A stretch of DNA of 6,539 nt from Sinorhizobium sp. (GCA_031178305.1 JAPSJG010000220.1:1-6539); one strand, 5' to 3'. Positions 1 to 6,314 are shown, counted from the stretch's first letter. The notes: generated by a model not told the origin, from the letters alone. Translations and numbers: made by a program.

Positions 1-881
1 GGGAACATGCAGGCCGTCGCGACGCTCAGCGCCCCGAAAACGCCAATCGAGGCGTGCACGCGATGGGGAATGAAGCTTCGGGTCATGATAGCGCCGCCAT
101 GGATGGGCGCAGCGACCAGAGTCATCTTGGGGACGGACTTTTTCGCGACGTCGCCCAGATTCATCAGCGGTCCTGCCGCGAGGCGTATGCGCTCGATACA
201 CGCCTTGACAGACTCGTTCGCCTCGAGCTCTTCGCGGCTCTCATACCCCGTCAGGCCGAAATCCGCCGCGCGCATGACAACGACCGGCATTCCGTTGTCG
301 ATCAGCGTGCAGGCAACACTCTCGATCTCGTTTGCGGCCGAGCCGGTCGGCAGCAATGCGCCGCAGCTTGAGCCGGCGGCATCCGTGAAGGTCAGATAGA
401 CGGGCGCCGCAGGCGTCGGCACGCCGTCGATACGTGCCTCGCCTCCATAAACCGGGCGACCGTTGCGGGTCTGAATGCGCGCGACGGCCGATTGCGACGT
501 GTTCTCCATGTAGATTCGAACGGAGGTTTCGCCCTCGTCTGGCTGGACGAGGCCTCGCTCGACCGCAAATGCTCCAACGCCGGCAAGGATATTACCGCAG
601 TTCTGGCTGTCGCTCACCAGTGCCTGATCGACAAAGACTTGCAGGAAAAGGAAATCGACGTCGAAGCCCGGCCGGGCCGACGCCCGTACGACCGCAACCT
701 TGCTTGTCAGCGGATCGGCGCCACCGATGCCGTCGATCTGACGCGGGTCGGGCGACCCCATGATGCGCAGCAGGAGCCGGTCCCGCTCCCCAGCGTCGGC
801 AGGAAGATCGTCGGCGAGGAAATAGGCGCCTTTCGACGTGCCGCCCCTCATCATCATGCACGCGATGCCATCCGGCGTCAT
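1..881 (-). CDS. galD: 4-oxalomesaconate tautomerase GalD (PrpF family), C-terminus beyond the window edge
   Basis: The enzyme interconverts the keto and enol tautomers of 4-oxalomesaconate, supplying the enol form that the hydratase GalB uses. It is cytosolic. The reading frame runs without a stop from the ATG at 881 to the left edge, giving 293 codons; GalD proteins are about 360 residues, so roughly 70 C-terminal residues lie outside. PrpF-family landmarks are clear: MRGGTSKGAYF at residues 11-21, IDGIGGADPLTSKVAVV at 49-65, QNCGNILAGVG at 93-103, SCGALLPTG at 172-180 and a C-terminal FIPHRVHASIGVFGA stretch at 270-284. Lys61 and Cys95 fall where PrpF-family proteins carry the residues implicated in proton transfer (family knowledge). 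The start is supported by an AGGAG seven bases upstream, in the 23-base gap after tctB. The sequence resembles Pseudomonas putida GalD closely as I remember it. Other PrpF members (aconitate or methylitaconate isomerases) are less likely because galB and galC share the operon. Confidence 0.93.
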   Translation of the reverse strand, partial: MTPDGIACMMMRGGTSKGAYFLADDLPADAGERDRLLLRIMGSPDPRQIDGIGGADPLTSKVAVVRASARPGFDVDFLFLQVFVDQALVSDSQNCGNILAGVGAFAVERGLVQPDEGETSVRIYMENTSQSAVARIQTRNGRPVYGGEARIDGVPTPAAPVYLTFTDAAGSSCGALLPTGSAANEIESVACTLIDNGMPVVVMRAADFGLTGYESREELEANESVKACIERIRLAAGPLMNLGDVAKKSVPKMTLVAAPIHGGAIMTRSFIPHRVHASIGVFGALSVATACMF

Positions 882-888
882 GTGTTCA

Positions 889-893
889 CTCCT
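889..893 (-). promoter_or_regulatory. Ribosome binding site of galD
   Basis: AGGAG on the minus strand lies seven bases before the ATG at 881. It fixes the galD start ahead of the later in-frame Met9, Met10 and Met11 codons. It lies in the short gap after the tctB stop codon. Confidence 0.75.
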
Positions 894-904
894 GTCAGGT
901 CGTT

Positions 905-1411
905 TCAAGGAAGAGGAAGCGCAAGCAGCTTGCCGAATACCAGATAGGCGATCGCCCAGAAGCCGGCCCCAGTTGCGGCGGCTCGGACGAGCGGCTTCTC
1001 GCCCGGAAAGAGGAGCGTCGCCACGCCCGCGCCGATGCCGAGGCAAAGGGCCAGCCCGATCCAGTTCGCGCCGAGACAGACCGCGACGAAGAGGGCCATC
1101 AGGCCGCTGACGCGTGCGATGTCGACCCTGCCGTGCGTTCCGCCGAGATCGACCCCCCGCAGGACCTGGACGAGATAGACAGCCGACACGACCGTACCAA
1201 AGACAGCAACCTGAATGGGCAGCGAACCCGGTCCGACATCCCCTCGTGAATGTCCAGCCGGCAGCCCGAGGCTCAACAGCAGGAAGCCCACGTTCCAGCC
1301 GATGCATACAAGGGCCGCGACGAGGTTTTGCCAATAATGCCTGTGCGGTGCCTCTCCGCCGCGCCCGGCGGAGAGGTCATGTACCGAAGCACCCGATGCG
1401 TGACCGCTCAT
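905..1411 (-). CDS. tctB: TctB, small membrane subunit of a tripartite tricarboxylate transporter
   Basis: This is the small integral-membrane subunit of a TTT (Tct) uptake system, working with the large permease TctA and the periplasmic receptor TctC encoded just upstream. The 168-residue length is usual for the family. After a polar N-terminus of about 28 residues come hydrophobic segments at roughly 30-50, 66-84, 102-133 (probably two short spans) and 144-165, consistent with four or five membrane spans. A GPGSLP motif at 60-65 matches the GPG-x-x-P signature that usually follows the first span in TctB. Sequence conservation in this family is low, so the call rests on topology, this motif and position. 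The start overlaps the tctC stop by four bases (ATGA, 1408-1411) and no strong Shine-Dalgarno precedes it, so translation is probably coupled to tctC. Confidence 0.85.
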   Translation of the reverse strand: MSGHASGASVHDLSAGRGGEAPHRHYWQNLVAALVCIGWNVGFLLLSLGLPAGHSRGDVGPGSLPIQVAVFGTVVSAVYLVQVLRGVDLGGTHGRVDIARVSGLMALFVAVCLGANWIGLALCLGIGAGVATLLFPGEKPLVRAAATGAGFWAIAYLVFGKLLALPLP

Positions 1412-2397
1412 TCGACGTATCCGTTGGCCTTGAGGAATTCGAGCTGGTTGGCGAGATCGCTTTGCGCCCGTTTGGTGAACTCCTCTTCCTTCCAGTCGGG
1501 GCTATCCTGGAACTGCTCGATCTGGAACTTCTTCCAGTCCTCGGATGCGGTCACTTTGTCCACTGCAGCCTGGATGGCGCCGACAGCGTCGTCGGGTGTT
1601 CCCGCCTTTACCGCGATACCGCGCCAGATCGCCCCCTCGATATCGTAGCCCTGCTCTTTGAACGTCGGTACGTCGGGTAGGAACGCGCTACGCTCGTCGG
1701 TCGAAACGCCAAGCAGCTTGATTTCGCCGCTTTTGACCTGCGCAAGGCCGGTCGATGGCGTCATCATGGCAGCATCGAGGTGCTTGCCCAAAAGGCCGAG
1801 CGTCACCTTGCCTGACGCGTCATGCGGGATCCAGCCGCTTTCGAAGTCGCCCTTCTTCATGAGCTGGTACAGCATGTACTGATGGAAGCCGCCGGGCGCA
1901 TGGCCGCCGACCTTCAGCCCGTTCGGTTTGTCCTTCATGTATTTGGTGAAATCGTCGACGGTCTTGAATTGGCTGTCGGAAAGCACTGCAAGCGAAGACG
2001 GCTCCGACTGCATGGCCCGAAGCAGGCGGAGATCCTCGAGTTCGAAGGGAATGAGGCCCTGGGCGATGCCGAAGGTCAGCGTTCCGGTGAGGACAAGGAT
2101 GTTGTAGCCGTCGGCCGGCTGGGTCATGATCTGGGAAACGCCAACCGCGCCGCTGCCGCCGGGGCGGTTGTCCACCTTGACGCTCCAGCCAGCTTCCTTC
2201 TCCAGAAGTTCGGCGAGCTTGCGGCCGTAGGTATCGAGCACTCCCCCCGCACCCGCCCAAACCACCAGCGTCACCGGCTTTTCCGGAAATTCCGCGGCCA
2301 GGGAGTTCGCCGGTGCGGCAAATCCCGACAGGGCGAGGGCCAGTCCCACAGCGGCGCCTGCCATGCGCGCCCCGAACGTTTTTTTTGTAATGCTCAT
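1408..2397 (-). CDS. tctC: TctC / Bug-family periplasmic substrate-binding protein of the TTT transporter
   Basis: This protein captures the substrate in the periplasm and delivers it to TctA/TctB. Its 329 residues are normal for the Bug (Bordetella uptake gene) family. The N-terminus is a signal peptide: basic residues (KK, then R11), a hydrophobic core at about 12-28, and probable cleavage after Ala35 (LAA|EF). The mature protein begins with EFPEKPVTLVV, the standard first Bug strand. Other landmarks are the first ligand loop at 47-59 (WAGAGGVLDTYGR, with Asp55), VDNRPGGSGAVG at 75-86, ADGYNILV at 95-102, a second ligand loop near 164-172 (GGHAPGGFH), and LPDVPTFKEQG at 240-250. The first loop departs from the common PFPPGG form, which may reflect a particular ligand. 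The ligand cannot be read from sequence; a di- or tricarboxylate or aromatic acid is likely from family and context. A GGAGG seven bases upstream supports the start. Confidence 0.93.
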   Translation of the reverse strand: MSITKKTFGARMAGAAVGLALALSGFAAPANSLAAEFPEKPVTLVVWAGAGGVLDTYGRKLAELLEKEAGWSVKVDNRPGGSGAVGVSQIMTQPADGYNILVLTGTLTFGIAQGLIPFELEDLRLLRAMQSEPSSLAVLSDSQFKTVDDFTKYMKDKPNGLKVGGHAPGGFHQYMLYQLMKKGDFESGWIPHDASGKVTLGLLGKHLDAAMMTPSTGLAQVKSGEIKLLGVSTDERSAFLPDVPTFKEQGYDIEGAIWRGIAVKAGTPDDAVGAIQAAVDKVTASEDWKKFQIEQFQDSPDWKEEEFTKRAQSDLANQLEFLKANGYVE

Positions 2398-2404
2398 TTC
2401 TTCT

Positions 2405-2409
2405 CCTCC
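2405..2409 (-). promoter_or_regulatory. Strong ribosome binding site of tctC
   Basis: GGAGG on the minus strand lies seven bases before the tctC ATG, in the 24-base gap after tctA. It is among the best Shine-Dalgarno matches in the operon. That fits the need to make more of the periplasmic receptor than of the membrane subunits (inference). Confidence 0.75.
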
Positions 2410-2421
2410 AGTTGGATGCTT

Positions 2422-3939
2422 TCAACGGACAGTGCAGTCCGCCGTTTCTTCGGTCCGCGAACTGGCGCGGCGCGCCTGGATCCGTCGCCAAAGCGGCGTC
2501 AGCAGGCTGACGAGGCTCAGGCTGAGGAAGATCAGGCTGATCGGATCGGTGACAAAGATCGTGTAGTCGCCTTGCGAGGACACGAGCGCGGTACGATAGT
2601 TCGACTCCACCAGATAGCCGAGTACCATAGCCAGAATGACGGGGGCGACCGGGAAGCGGAGCTTCTTCATGAGATAGCCGACGACCCCGAATCCGAGCAT
2701 CAGATAAACGTCGAACATCAGGTTGCGGATGGCGAAGGCGCCGAGAACGGCGAAGGCCATGATGCCGACGGCGATCACCGCATCGGGCAGCCGCATCACC
2801 CGGGCCATGAGCGGCAGGAAAAGTGAGCCAGCGGCATATTGCACCAGCGACGCGATGATCGTGCCGAAAAGAATCGCATAGACCAGCGATGGCGCCTCGT
2901 TGAAGAGCTGCGGACCGGGATGCAGACCGTGCATGATGAGTGCGCCGACCATGATCGCAGTCGTCGGGGAACCGGGGACACCGAGCGCAAGGAGAGGCAC
3001 GAGCGCGCCGCCGACGGTGGCGTTGTTGGCGGCTTCAGGTGCCGCGATGCCGTTTGCGGAGCCATTGCCGAACTCTTCGGGATGACGGTCCCGGGCGCGC
3101 GCATAATCGCGGGCGACCCAACAGGCGATGTTGCCGCCGACGCCTGGAAGAATTCCGAGCAGGGTGCCGATGACCGAACCGGAGAGCATGGAGCGCCAGG
3201 TTTCCTTCCACAGCGCCGCTGACATGAAGACGTGGCCGACCTTGTCCTTGATGGACGGCGCCGATGCCATGCGGCTCTCGACCATCGCGAGTGCTTCCGA
3301 AACGGCGAAGAGGCCGATGAGTGCCGCCAGAAACGGTACGCCCTCGTAGAGCTGGAAAAGTCCGAAGGTGAAGCGCGGCGTGCCGGCGATCGGATCTATG
3401 CCCACCGTCGCGAGCGCTAGACCGAAGGCCGCACAGGCAAGACCCTTCACCAGCGAACCGCCGGACAATGCCGCGACCGAGCTCAGGCCGAAGACGCCGA
3501 CCGCGAAATATCCGGCCGGTCCGAACTTCAACGCCAGCGAGGCGAGCGGCATGGCGAGCAGCAGCAGCGCAAGCCCGCCGAGAACTCCGCCCACGGTGGA
3601 GGCAGTCAGTGAGATCGAGATCGCCTCGTTCGCCTTGCCCTGTCGAGCCATGGAATAGCCGTCGATCGCGGTCGCCGCAGCGGCGGCCGTGCCCGGCGTC
3701 GACAGGAGGATCGCGCTGATGGAGCCGCCATATTCGGCGGAGGTATAGAGCGAGATCATCAGCAGCATGCTGAGCTCGGGGCCGAGATTGTAGGTGAACG
3801 GGATGAGCAGGCTCAAGCCGATCGACGGACCAAGGCCGGGCAGGGCGCCGATGACGATCCCGAGCAGGGCCCCGGTGACGAGAACGGTAACTCCCGAAAG
3901 GCTGAAGATGACGCCGAGCGACTGTAAGATCCCGTCCAT
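2422..3939 (-). CDS. tctA: TctA, large membrane permease subunit of a tripartite tricarboxylate transporter
   Basis: This is the main inner-membrane permease of the TTT system, driven by an ion gradient in characterised members. The 505-residue length is typical. Both halves of the internal repeat are visible. The N-terminal half has GALPGLGPSIG at 31-41, YGGSISAILLSTPG at 70-83 and DGYSMARQG at 93-101. The second half has GILPGVGGN at 262-270, NNATVGGALVPLLALGVPGS at 305-324 and the HGLHPGPQLF stretch at 337-346. Many hydrophobic segments cover the rest, and a short basic cytoplasmic tail begins near residue 485. The ATG lies one base after the stop of the preceding dehydrogenase gene (TGAGATG), with an AAGGA about eight bases upstream inside that gene, so the two are probably translationally coupled. 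The following gene is the receptor tctC, giving the order A-C-B, unlike the classical Salmonella tctCBA. Confidence 0.96.
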   Translation of the reverse strand: MDGILQSLGVIFSLSGVTVLVTGALLGIVIGALPGLGPSIGLSLLIPFTYNLGPELSMLLMISLYTSAEYGGSISAILLSTPGTAAAAATAIDGYSMARQGKANEAISISLTASTVGGVLGGLALLLLAMPLASLALKFGPAGYFAVGVFGLSSVAALSGGSLVKGLACAAFGLALATVGIDPIAGTPRFTFGLFQLYEGVPFLAALIGLFAVSEALAMVESRMASAPSIKDKVGHVFMSAALWKETWRSMLSGSVIGTLLGILPGVGGNIACWVARDYARARDRHPEEFGNGSANGIAAPEAANNATVGGALVPLLALGVPGSPTTAIMVGALIMHGLHPGPQLFNEAPSLVYAILFGTIIASLVQYAAGSLFLPLMARVMRLPDAVIAVGIMAFAVLGAFAIRNLMFDVYLMLGFGVVGYLMKKLRFPVAPVILAMVLGYLVESNYRTALVSSQGDYTIFVTDPISLIFLSLSLVSLLTPLWRRIQARRASSRTEETADCTVR

Positions 3940-3940
3940 C

Positions 3941-4825
3941 TCAACTGTCCTTCGCCAGGCGGCGTGCGAGCACCGGCACGAAACCGCGATAGCCGTCGTT
4001 CACGGAGAGCCCCTGATCCTTCATCGCCGCATGCGCGGCAGCGATCGTCTCGCAGGCAGCCCGCGACATGGGGGCGTTCAATCCGAAGGATTCGATCGTT
4101 TCGGCCGCTTCGGTCATCTCTGTCACGCGACGGGCGCCGTGCTCGAAGGTTCGGGACAGGTAATAGTCGGCGACGTTGCGCCAGTCGAGGCCGGGGAAGG
4201 TTTCCTGGACCGAATCAAGAATGCGCTCGGTAACGCCGGCCCGTTCCGCCGAGGACAGAGCTTCGATCAGCAGGGCCTCGACGCCCTTGATCATCACCGA
4301 ACGGATCATCTTCAGCGACGAGGCCTGGCCGGGCGTATCGCCGACCGCCTCGAGGTTCATGCCGAGCACGTTGAGACGCTCGGCGGCTTCGCGGGCACGG
4401 CTCCCCGCGACGAGGATCGGCACCTTTTCCGCGTACGGCGGCACACGCGCCATGACGGCGCCCTCCACGAAGCTGCCCTTCCCCATTGCGATTTCCTGGG
4501 CCGCAAGAGTCTTGGTTTCGGGGCCGACGGAATTGAGGTCGATGAAGATGGCGTTTTCCGCCAGATACGGCGCCGCCGACGCAGCAACAGCCGTGGTCGC
4601 CGCGCCGACGACGAGCGAAAGGATGACATCCGCCGAGGCAATCCCGGCAATGTCGTCGAGGGGTTCCACGCCCCGTTCTACCGCTAGACCGCGAAGGCCG
4701 GCGGAGGCTGCAGGATCCTTGAAACGCAGGTCGTAGGCAGCGAGCCGCGCTGCGTTTCGGCCACTGAGGCCACCGGCAATGGACTGTGCCGCCTCACCGA
4801 AGCCGATGAAAGCTATCTTTGTCAT
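3941..4825 (-). CDS. NAD(P)-dependent dehydrogenase, beta-hydroxyacid dehydrogenase type with DUF1932 C-terminal domain
   Basis: This is probably a soluble dehydrogenase acting on a hydroxy-carboxylate or its keto form; the substrate is unknown. The 294 residues form an N-terminal Rossmann domain with the nucleotide loop IGFGEAAQSIAGGL at 7-20. The end of the second strand is AAYDLRF at 29-35, where Asp32 might favour NAD over NADP (inference). FIDLNSVGPETK lies at 94-105 and an EGAVMARVPP substrate-side loop at 121-130. The C-terminal all-helical half starts with GQASSLKMIRS at 166-176 and continues KGVEALLIEAL at 180-190. This matches the DUF1932 domain found in 6-phosphogluconate-dehydrogenase-like proteins. 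Lys172 is the likely catalytic lysine by analogy with 3-hydroxyisobutyrate dehydrogenases. The gene lies 48 bases after galC and one base before tctA, so it is an integral member of the operon. No standard step of the gallate pathway calls for such an enzyme. A GGGAGG sits close (four bases) to the ATG. Confidence 0.85.
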   Translation of the reverse strand: MTKIAFIGFGEAAQSIAGGLSGRNAARLAAYDLRFKDPAASAGLRGLAVERGVEPLDDIAGIASADVILSLVVGAATTAVAASAAPYLAENAIFIDLNSVGPETKTLAAQEIAMGKGSFVEGAVMARVPPYAEKVPILVAGSRAREAAERLNVLGMNLEAVGDTPGQASSLKMIRSVMIKGVEALLIEALSSAERAGVTERILDSVQETFPGLDWRNVADYYLSRTFEHGARRVTEMTEAAETIESFGLNAPMSRAACETIAAAHAAMKDQGLSVNDGYRGFVPVLARRLAKDS

Positions 4826-4829
4826 TCGT

Positions 4830-4843
4830 CCTCCCGTGCGGGA
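4830..4843 (-). promoter_or_regulatory. Ribosome binding site of the DUF1932 dehydrogenase gene within a small inverted repeat
   Basis: On the minus strand a GGGAGG Shine-Dalgarno lies four bases before the ATG at 4825. Its first bases are the right arm of a perfect 12-base inverted repeat (TCCCG-CA-CGGGA, 4832-4843). In RNA, a UCCC/GGGA stem with a four-base loop could partly mask the ribosome site. The stem is short, so a regulatory role is only a possibility. A second purine-rich GGAGG lies further upstream at 4851-4855 with no start codon in range. Confidence 0.4.
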
Positions 4844-4873
4844 AAGAGTTCCTCCACCCTTCCCGGCTTCAAA

Positions 4874-5548
4874 TCAATCGATGTAGGTCAGCCCTTTCGC
4901 GGCGAGCATCTCGCGCATCTTGTAGATGTCGAGACCAAGCTCGCCGGCGGCGAGCCGCTCGCGGGTCTTCAGTTCCTTGTCCAACCTGACCCGGGACGCT
5001 TCCAGCGCCTGCTCGGCCTTGGCCTTCGGCACGACCATCACACCGTCGTCATCGGCGATGATGACATCGCCCGGCGCGACGCTCGCCCCGGCGCAGACGA
5101 TCGGTACGTTGACCGAGCCGAGCGTGGCTTTGACGGTTCCCTGCGCCGACACAAAACGCGACCAGACCGGAAAGCCCATCTCTTCAAGCTCGGCGACATC
5201 GCGTACGCCCGCCTCGATGACTAGGCCACGCACGCCGCGGCCCCTCAAGGACGTCGCCAGCAACTCGCCGAAATAGCCGGCATCACAGAGCGATGTCGGC
5301 GCGACGACGAGGATGTCGCCTTCCCGGCACTGCTCCACGGCCACATGGATCATCCAGTTGTCGGCCGGCGGAATGGAGACCGTCACCGCCGTACCGGCTA
5401 TACGCGCGCGGCGCCAGATGGGCCGCATGTAGGATTGCATGAGGCCGATACGCCCCATGGCCTCATGGACCGTCGCGACGCCGCATTCCGCCAAGGCGTC
5501 CACAATGTCGAGACGCGGCCGCTCGATATTCCGATGGACGATGCTCAT
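4874..5548 (-). CDS. galC: 4-carboxy-4-hydroxy-2-oxoadipate (CHA) aldolase, GalC/LigK type, RraA-like fold
   Basis: This class II, divalent-metal-dependent aldolase cleaves CHA into pyruvate and oxaloacetate, the last step of the gallate and protocatechuate-4,5 routes. Family members also act on 4-hydroxy-4-methyl-2-oxoglutarate and can decarboxylate oxaloacetate. The 224 residues match the usual length. Features seen: an N-terminal VHRNIERP at 4-11, ATVHEAMGRIGLM at 25-37, DNWMIHVAVEQ at 63-73, the active-site loop GELLATSLRGRGVRG at 94-108, and EAGVRD at 112-117. Arg116 and Asp117 fill the pyruvate-binding and metal-binding positions of the family. ADDDGVMVVP follows at 165-174, and a helical C-terminal tail continues to 224. 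The tail and intact Arg-Asp pair point to a true aldolase rather than the RNase E regulator RraA. The start overlaps the galB stop (ATGA, 5545-5548), with GGAG seven bases upstream inside galB, so expression is coupled to galB. Confidence 0.93.
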   Translation of the reverse strand: MSIVHRNIERPRLDIVDALAECGVATVHEAMGRIGLMQSYMRPIWRRARIAGTAVTVSIPPADNWMIHVAVEQCREGDILVVAPTSLCDAGYFGELLATSLRGRGVRGLVIEAGVRDVAELEEMGFPVWSRFVSAQGTVKATLGSVNVPIVCAGASVAPGDVIIADDDGVMVVPKAKAEQALEASRVRLDKELKTRERLAAGELGLDIYKMREMLAAKGLTYID

Positions 5549-6285
5549 GCCAATGCTCCATGGCCAAGTGTGCCGGTGACATGCGGGAAGACCGCCTCAT
5601 AGGCCTCGCCATAGGTGATCTTGTAGTCGGAATTACGCGACGCTTGGACGCCGCGCTGCAGCGCGACGCGGGTATAATATTCCCAGAGATGTTCCTGACC
5701 TTCCATGCACTTGATCGCTGCCAGCTTCTTCTCCCAGACATCAGTGATGTCGAGAAGGAAACTCGGCTTCCAGGTGCATTGCTCCGGCTGATGCGGCTCA
5801 AAGAGGTAGACCGGCGGCGCGCCGAGAACGGGGACATCCGGCTTGTGGCCGTGCGCCTGGGCAATGACCCGCGCATGCTGTGCGAACTCGGCCGCCATCG
5901 GGTGATCGAAGTTGTACGGGTCCTGACGGGAATGGGTCAGCATGAATTCGGGGCGAATTTCGCGGTAAAGGTCGACCAGTCGGCCGAATGCGCCCGACGT
6001 TATCTGCATCGGATAGTCGCCAAGATCGTAAAACTGGATATCGTGAACACCGAGGGCCTCCGCGGCATTCTCGGCCTCGCGTCGGCGATATGCCTTGACG
6101 GCTTCCAAGGTCATGCCGGGCTTGCGCCACAGCTTGGCGGATTCGCCGCGTTCACCGAACGACAGGCACAAGACGGTGACATCGTAACCCTGCTTGGCGT
6201 GGGCCGCGATCGCCCCGCCGGCCCTCCAGACGAAGTCGGCGGAATGGGCGCTGACAACGAGTCCGGTTTTCTGATGCATATCCAT
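5545..6285 (-). CDS. galB: 4-oxalomesaconate hydratase GalB (PIG-L/LmbE fold, zinc-dependent)
   Basis: This enzyme adds water to the enol form of 4-oxalomesaconate to give 4-carboxy-4-hydroxy-2-oxoadipate. It belongs to the PIG-L/LmbE deacetylase superfamily and is unrelated to the LigJ amidohydrolase-type hydratase for the same reaction. The 246 residues carry VVSAHSADFVWRAGG at 10-24, a GalB-specific variant of the AHPDD motif, with His14 and Asp17 as probable metal ligands. CLSFGERGESAKLWRK follows at 40-55 with candidate acid/base residues Glu45 and Glu48. DPYNFDHP at 122-129 supplies a third likely metal ligand, His128. GAPPVYLFEPHQPEQC lies at 155-170 and GQEHLWEYYTRVALQRG at 196-212. 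These blocks match Pseudomonas putida GalB as I recall it. The first ATG (6285) is only three bases from GGAGG, whereas the third codon, also ATG (6279), is nine bases away. Translation may therefore start at Met3, giving MHQKTGLVV. This is the first gene of the operon. Confidence 0.93.
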   Translation of the reverse strand: MDMHQKTGLVVSAHSADFVWRAGGAIAAHAKQGYDVTVLCLSFGERGESAKLWRKPGMTLEAVKAYRRREAENAAEALGVHDIQFYDLGDYPMQITSGAFGRLVDLYREIRPEFMLTHSRQDPYNFDHPMAAEFAQHARVIAQAHGHKPDVPVLGAPPVYLFEPHQPEQCTWKPSFLLDITDVWEKKLAAIKCMEGQEHLWEYYTRVALQRGVQASRNSDYKITYGEAYEAVFPHVTGTLGHGALA

Positions 6286-6288
6286 GCT

Positions 6289-6293
6289 CCTCC
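6289..6293 (-). promoter_or_regulatory. Ribosome binding site of galB, which leaves two candidate starts
   Basis: GGAGG on the minus strand is three bases before the ATG at 6285 and nine bases before the in-frame ATG at 6279. The longer spacing is the more usual. Only two residues differ between the products. Confidence 0.65.
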
Positions 6294-6298
6294 ATTTT

Positions 6299-6314
6299 CC
6301 GGTGTGGACACTGG
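6299..6314. repeat. Imperfect 16-base dyad in the galB leader
   Basis: The core is a perfect inverted repeat, GTGT-GG-ACAC (6302-6311). It extends outward, past one mismatched pair, to CC at 6299-6300 and GG at 6313-6314. It ends about six bases upstream of the galB ribosome site. It could be a further regulator contact or a weak leader hairpin, though the two-base centre is too tight for a full RNA stem. It could also be chance. Confidence 0.35.

Larger units (their letters stand above)
1..6285 (-). other. Probable single operon galB-galC-DUF1932 gene-tctA-tctC-tctB-galD
   Basis: All seven genes read leftward. Junctions in transcription order are: galB/galC 4-base overlap, galC/dehydrogenase 48-base gap, dehydrogenase/tctA 1-base gap, tctA/tctC 24-base gap, tctC/tctB 4-base overlap, tctB/galD 23-base gap. 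I saw no terminator-like hairpin followed by a T run within the unit. The operon may continue past the left edge beyond galD, where a ring-cleavage dioxygenase could lie. Confidence 0.85.

Noticed and set aside
1820..2491. 223-codon minus-strand frame overlapping tctC
   Set aside because: Same strand but a different frame from tctC, with low-complexity Arg/Gly/Pro composition. The tctC frame has a signal peptide and Bug motifs.
1822..2826. 334-codon open frame on the plus strand opposite tctC and tctA
   Set aside because: It lies antisense to two well-supported genes, its product is rich in Arg, His, Glu and Asp with no recognisable domain, and high G+C makes such mirror frames common.
3794..4687. 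297-codon open frame on the plus strand opposite tctA and the dehydrogenase gene
   Set aside because: It spans the junction of two real minus-strand genes, has no recognisable motif and no gene-like start context, and is a shadow frame.
4874..5548. galC as the RNase E inhibitor RraA
   Set aside because: The fold is shared, but the aldolase Arg116-Asp117 pair, the GELLATS loop, the long helical C-terminal tail and the gal-gene neighbours support CHA aldolase.
5545..6285. galB as a PIG-L sugar N-deacetylase
   Set aside because: The canonical AHPDD is replaced by AHSAD, and the FGERGES, FEPHQPEQC and EHLWEYYTR blocks are those of 4-oxalomesaconate hydratase, beside galC and galD.
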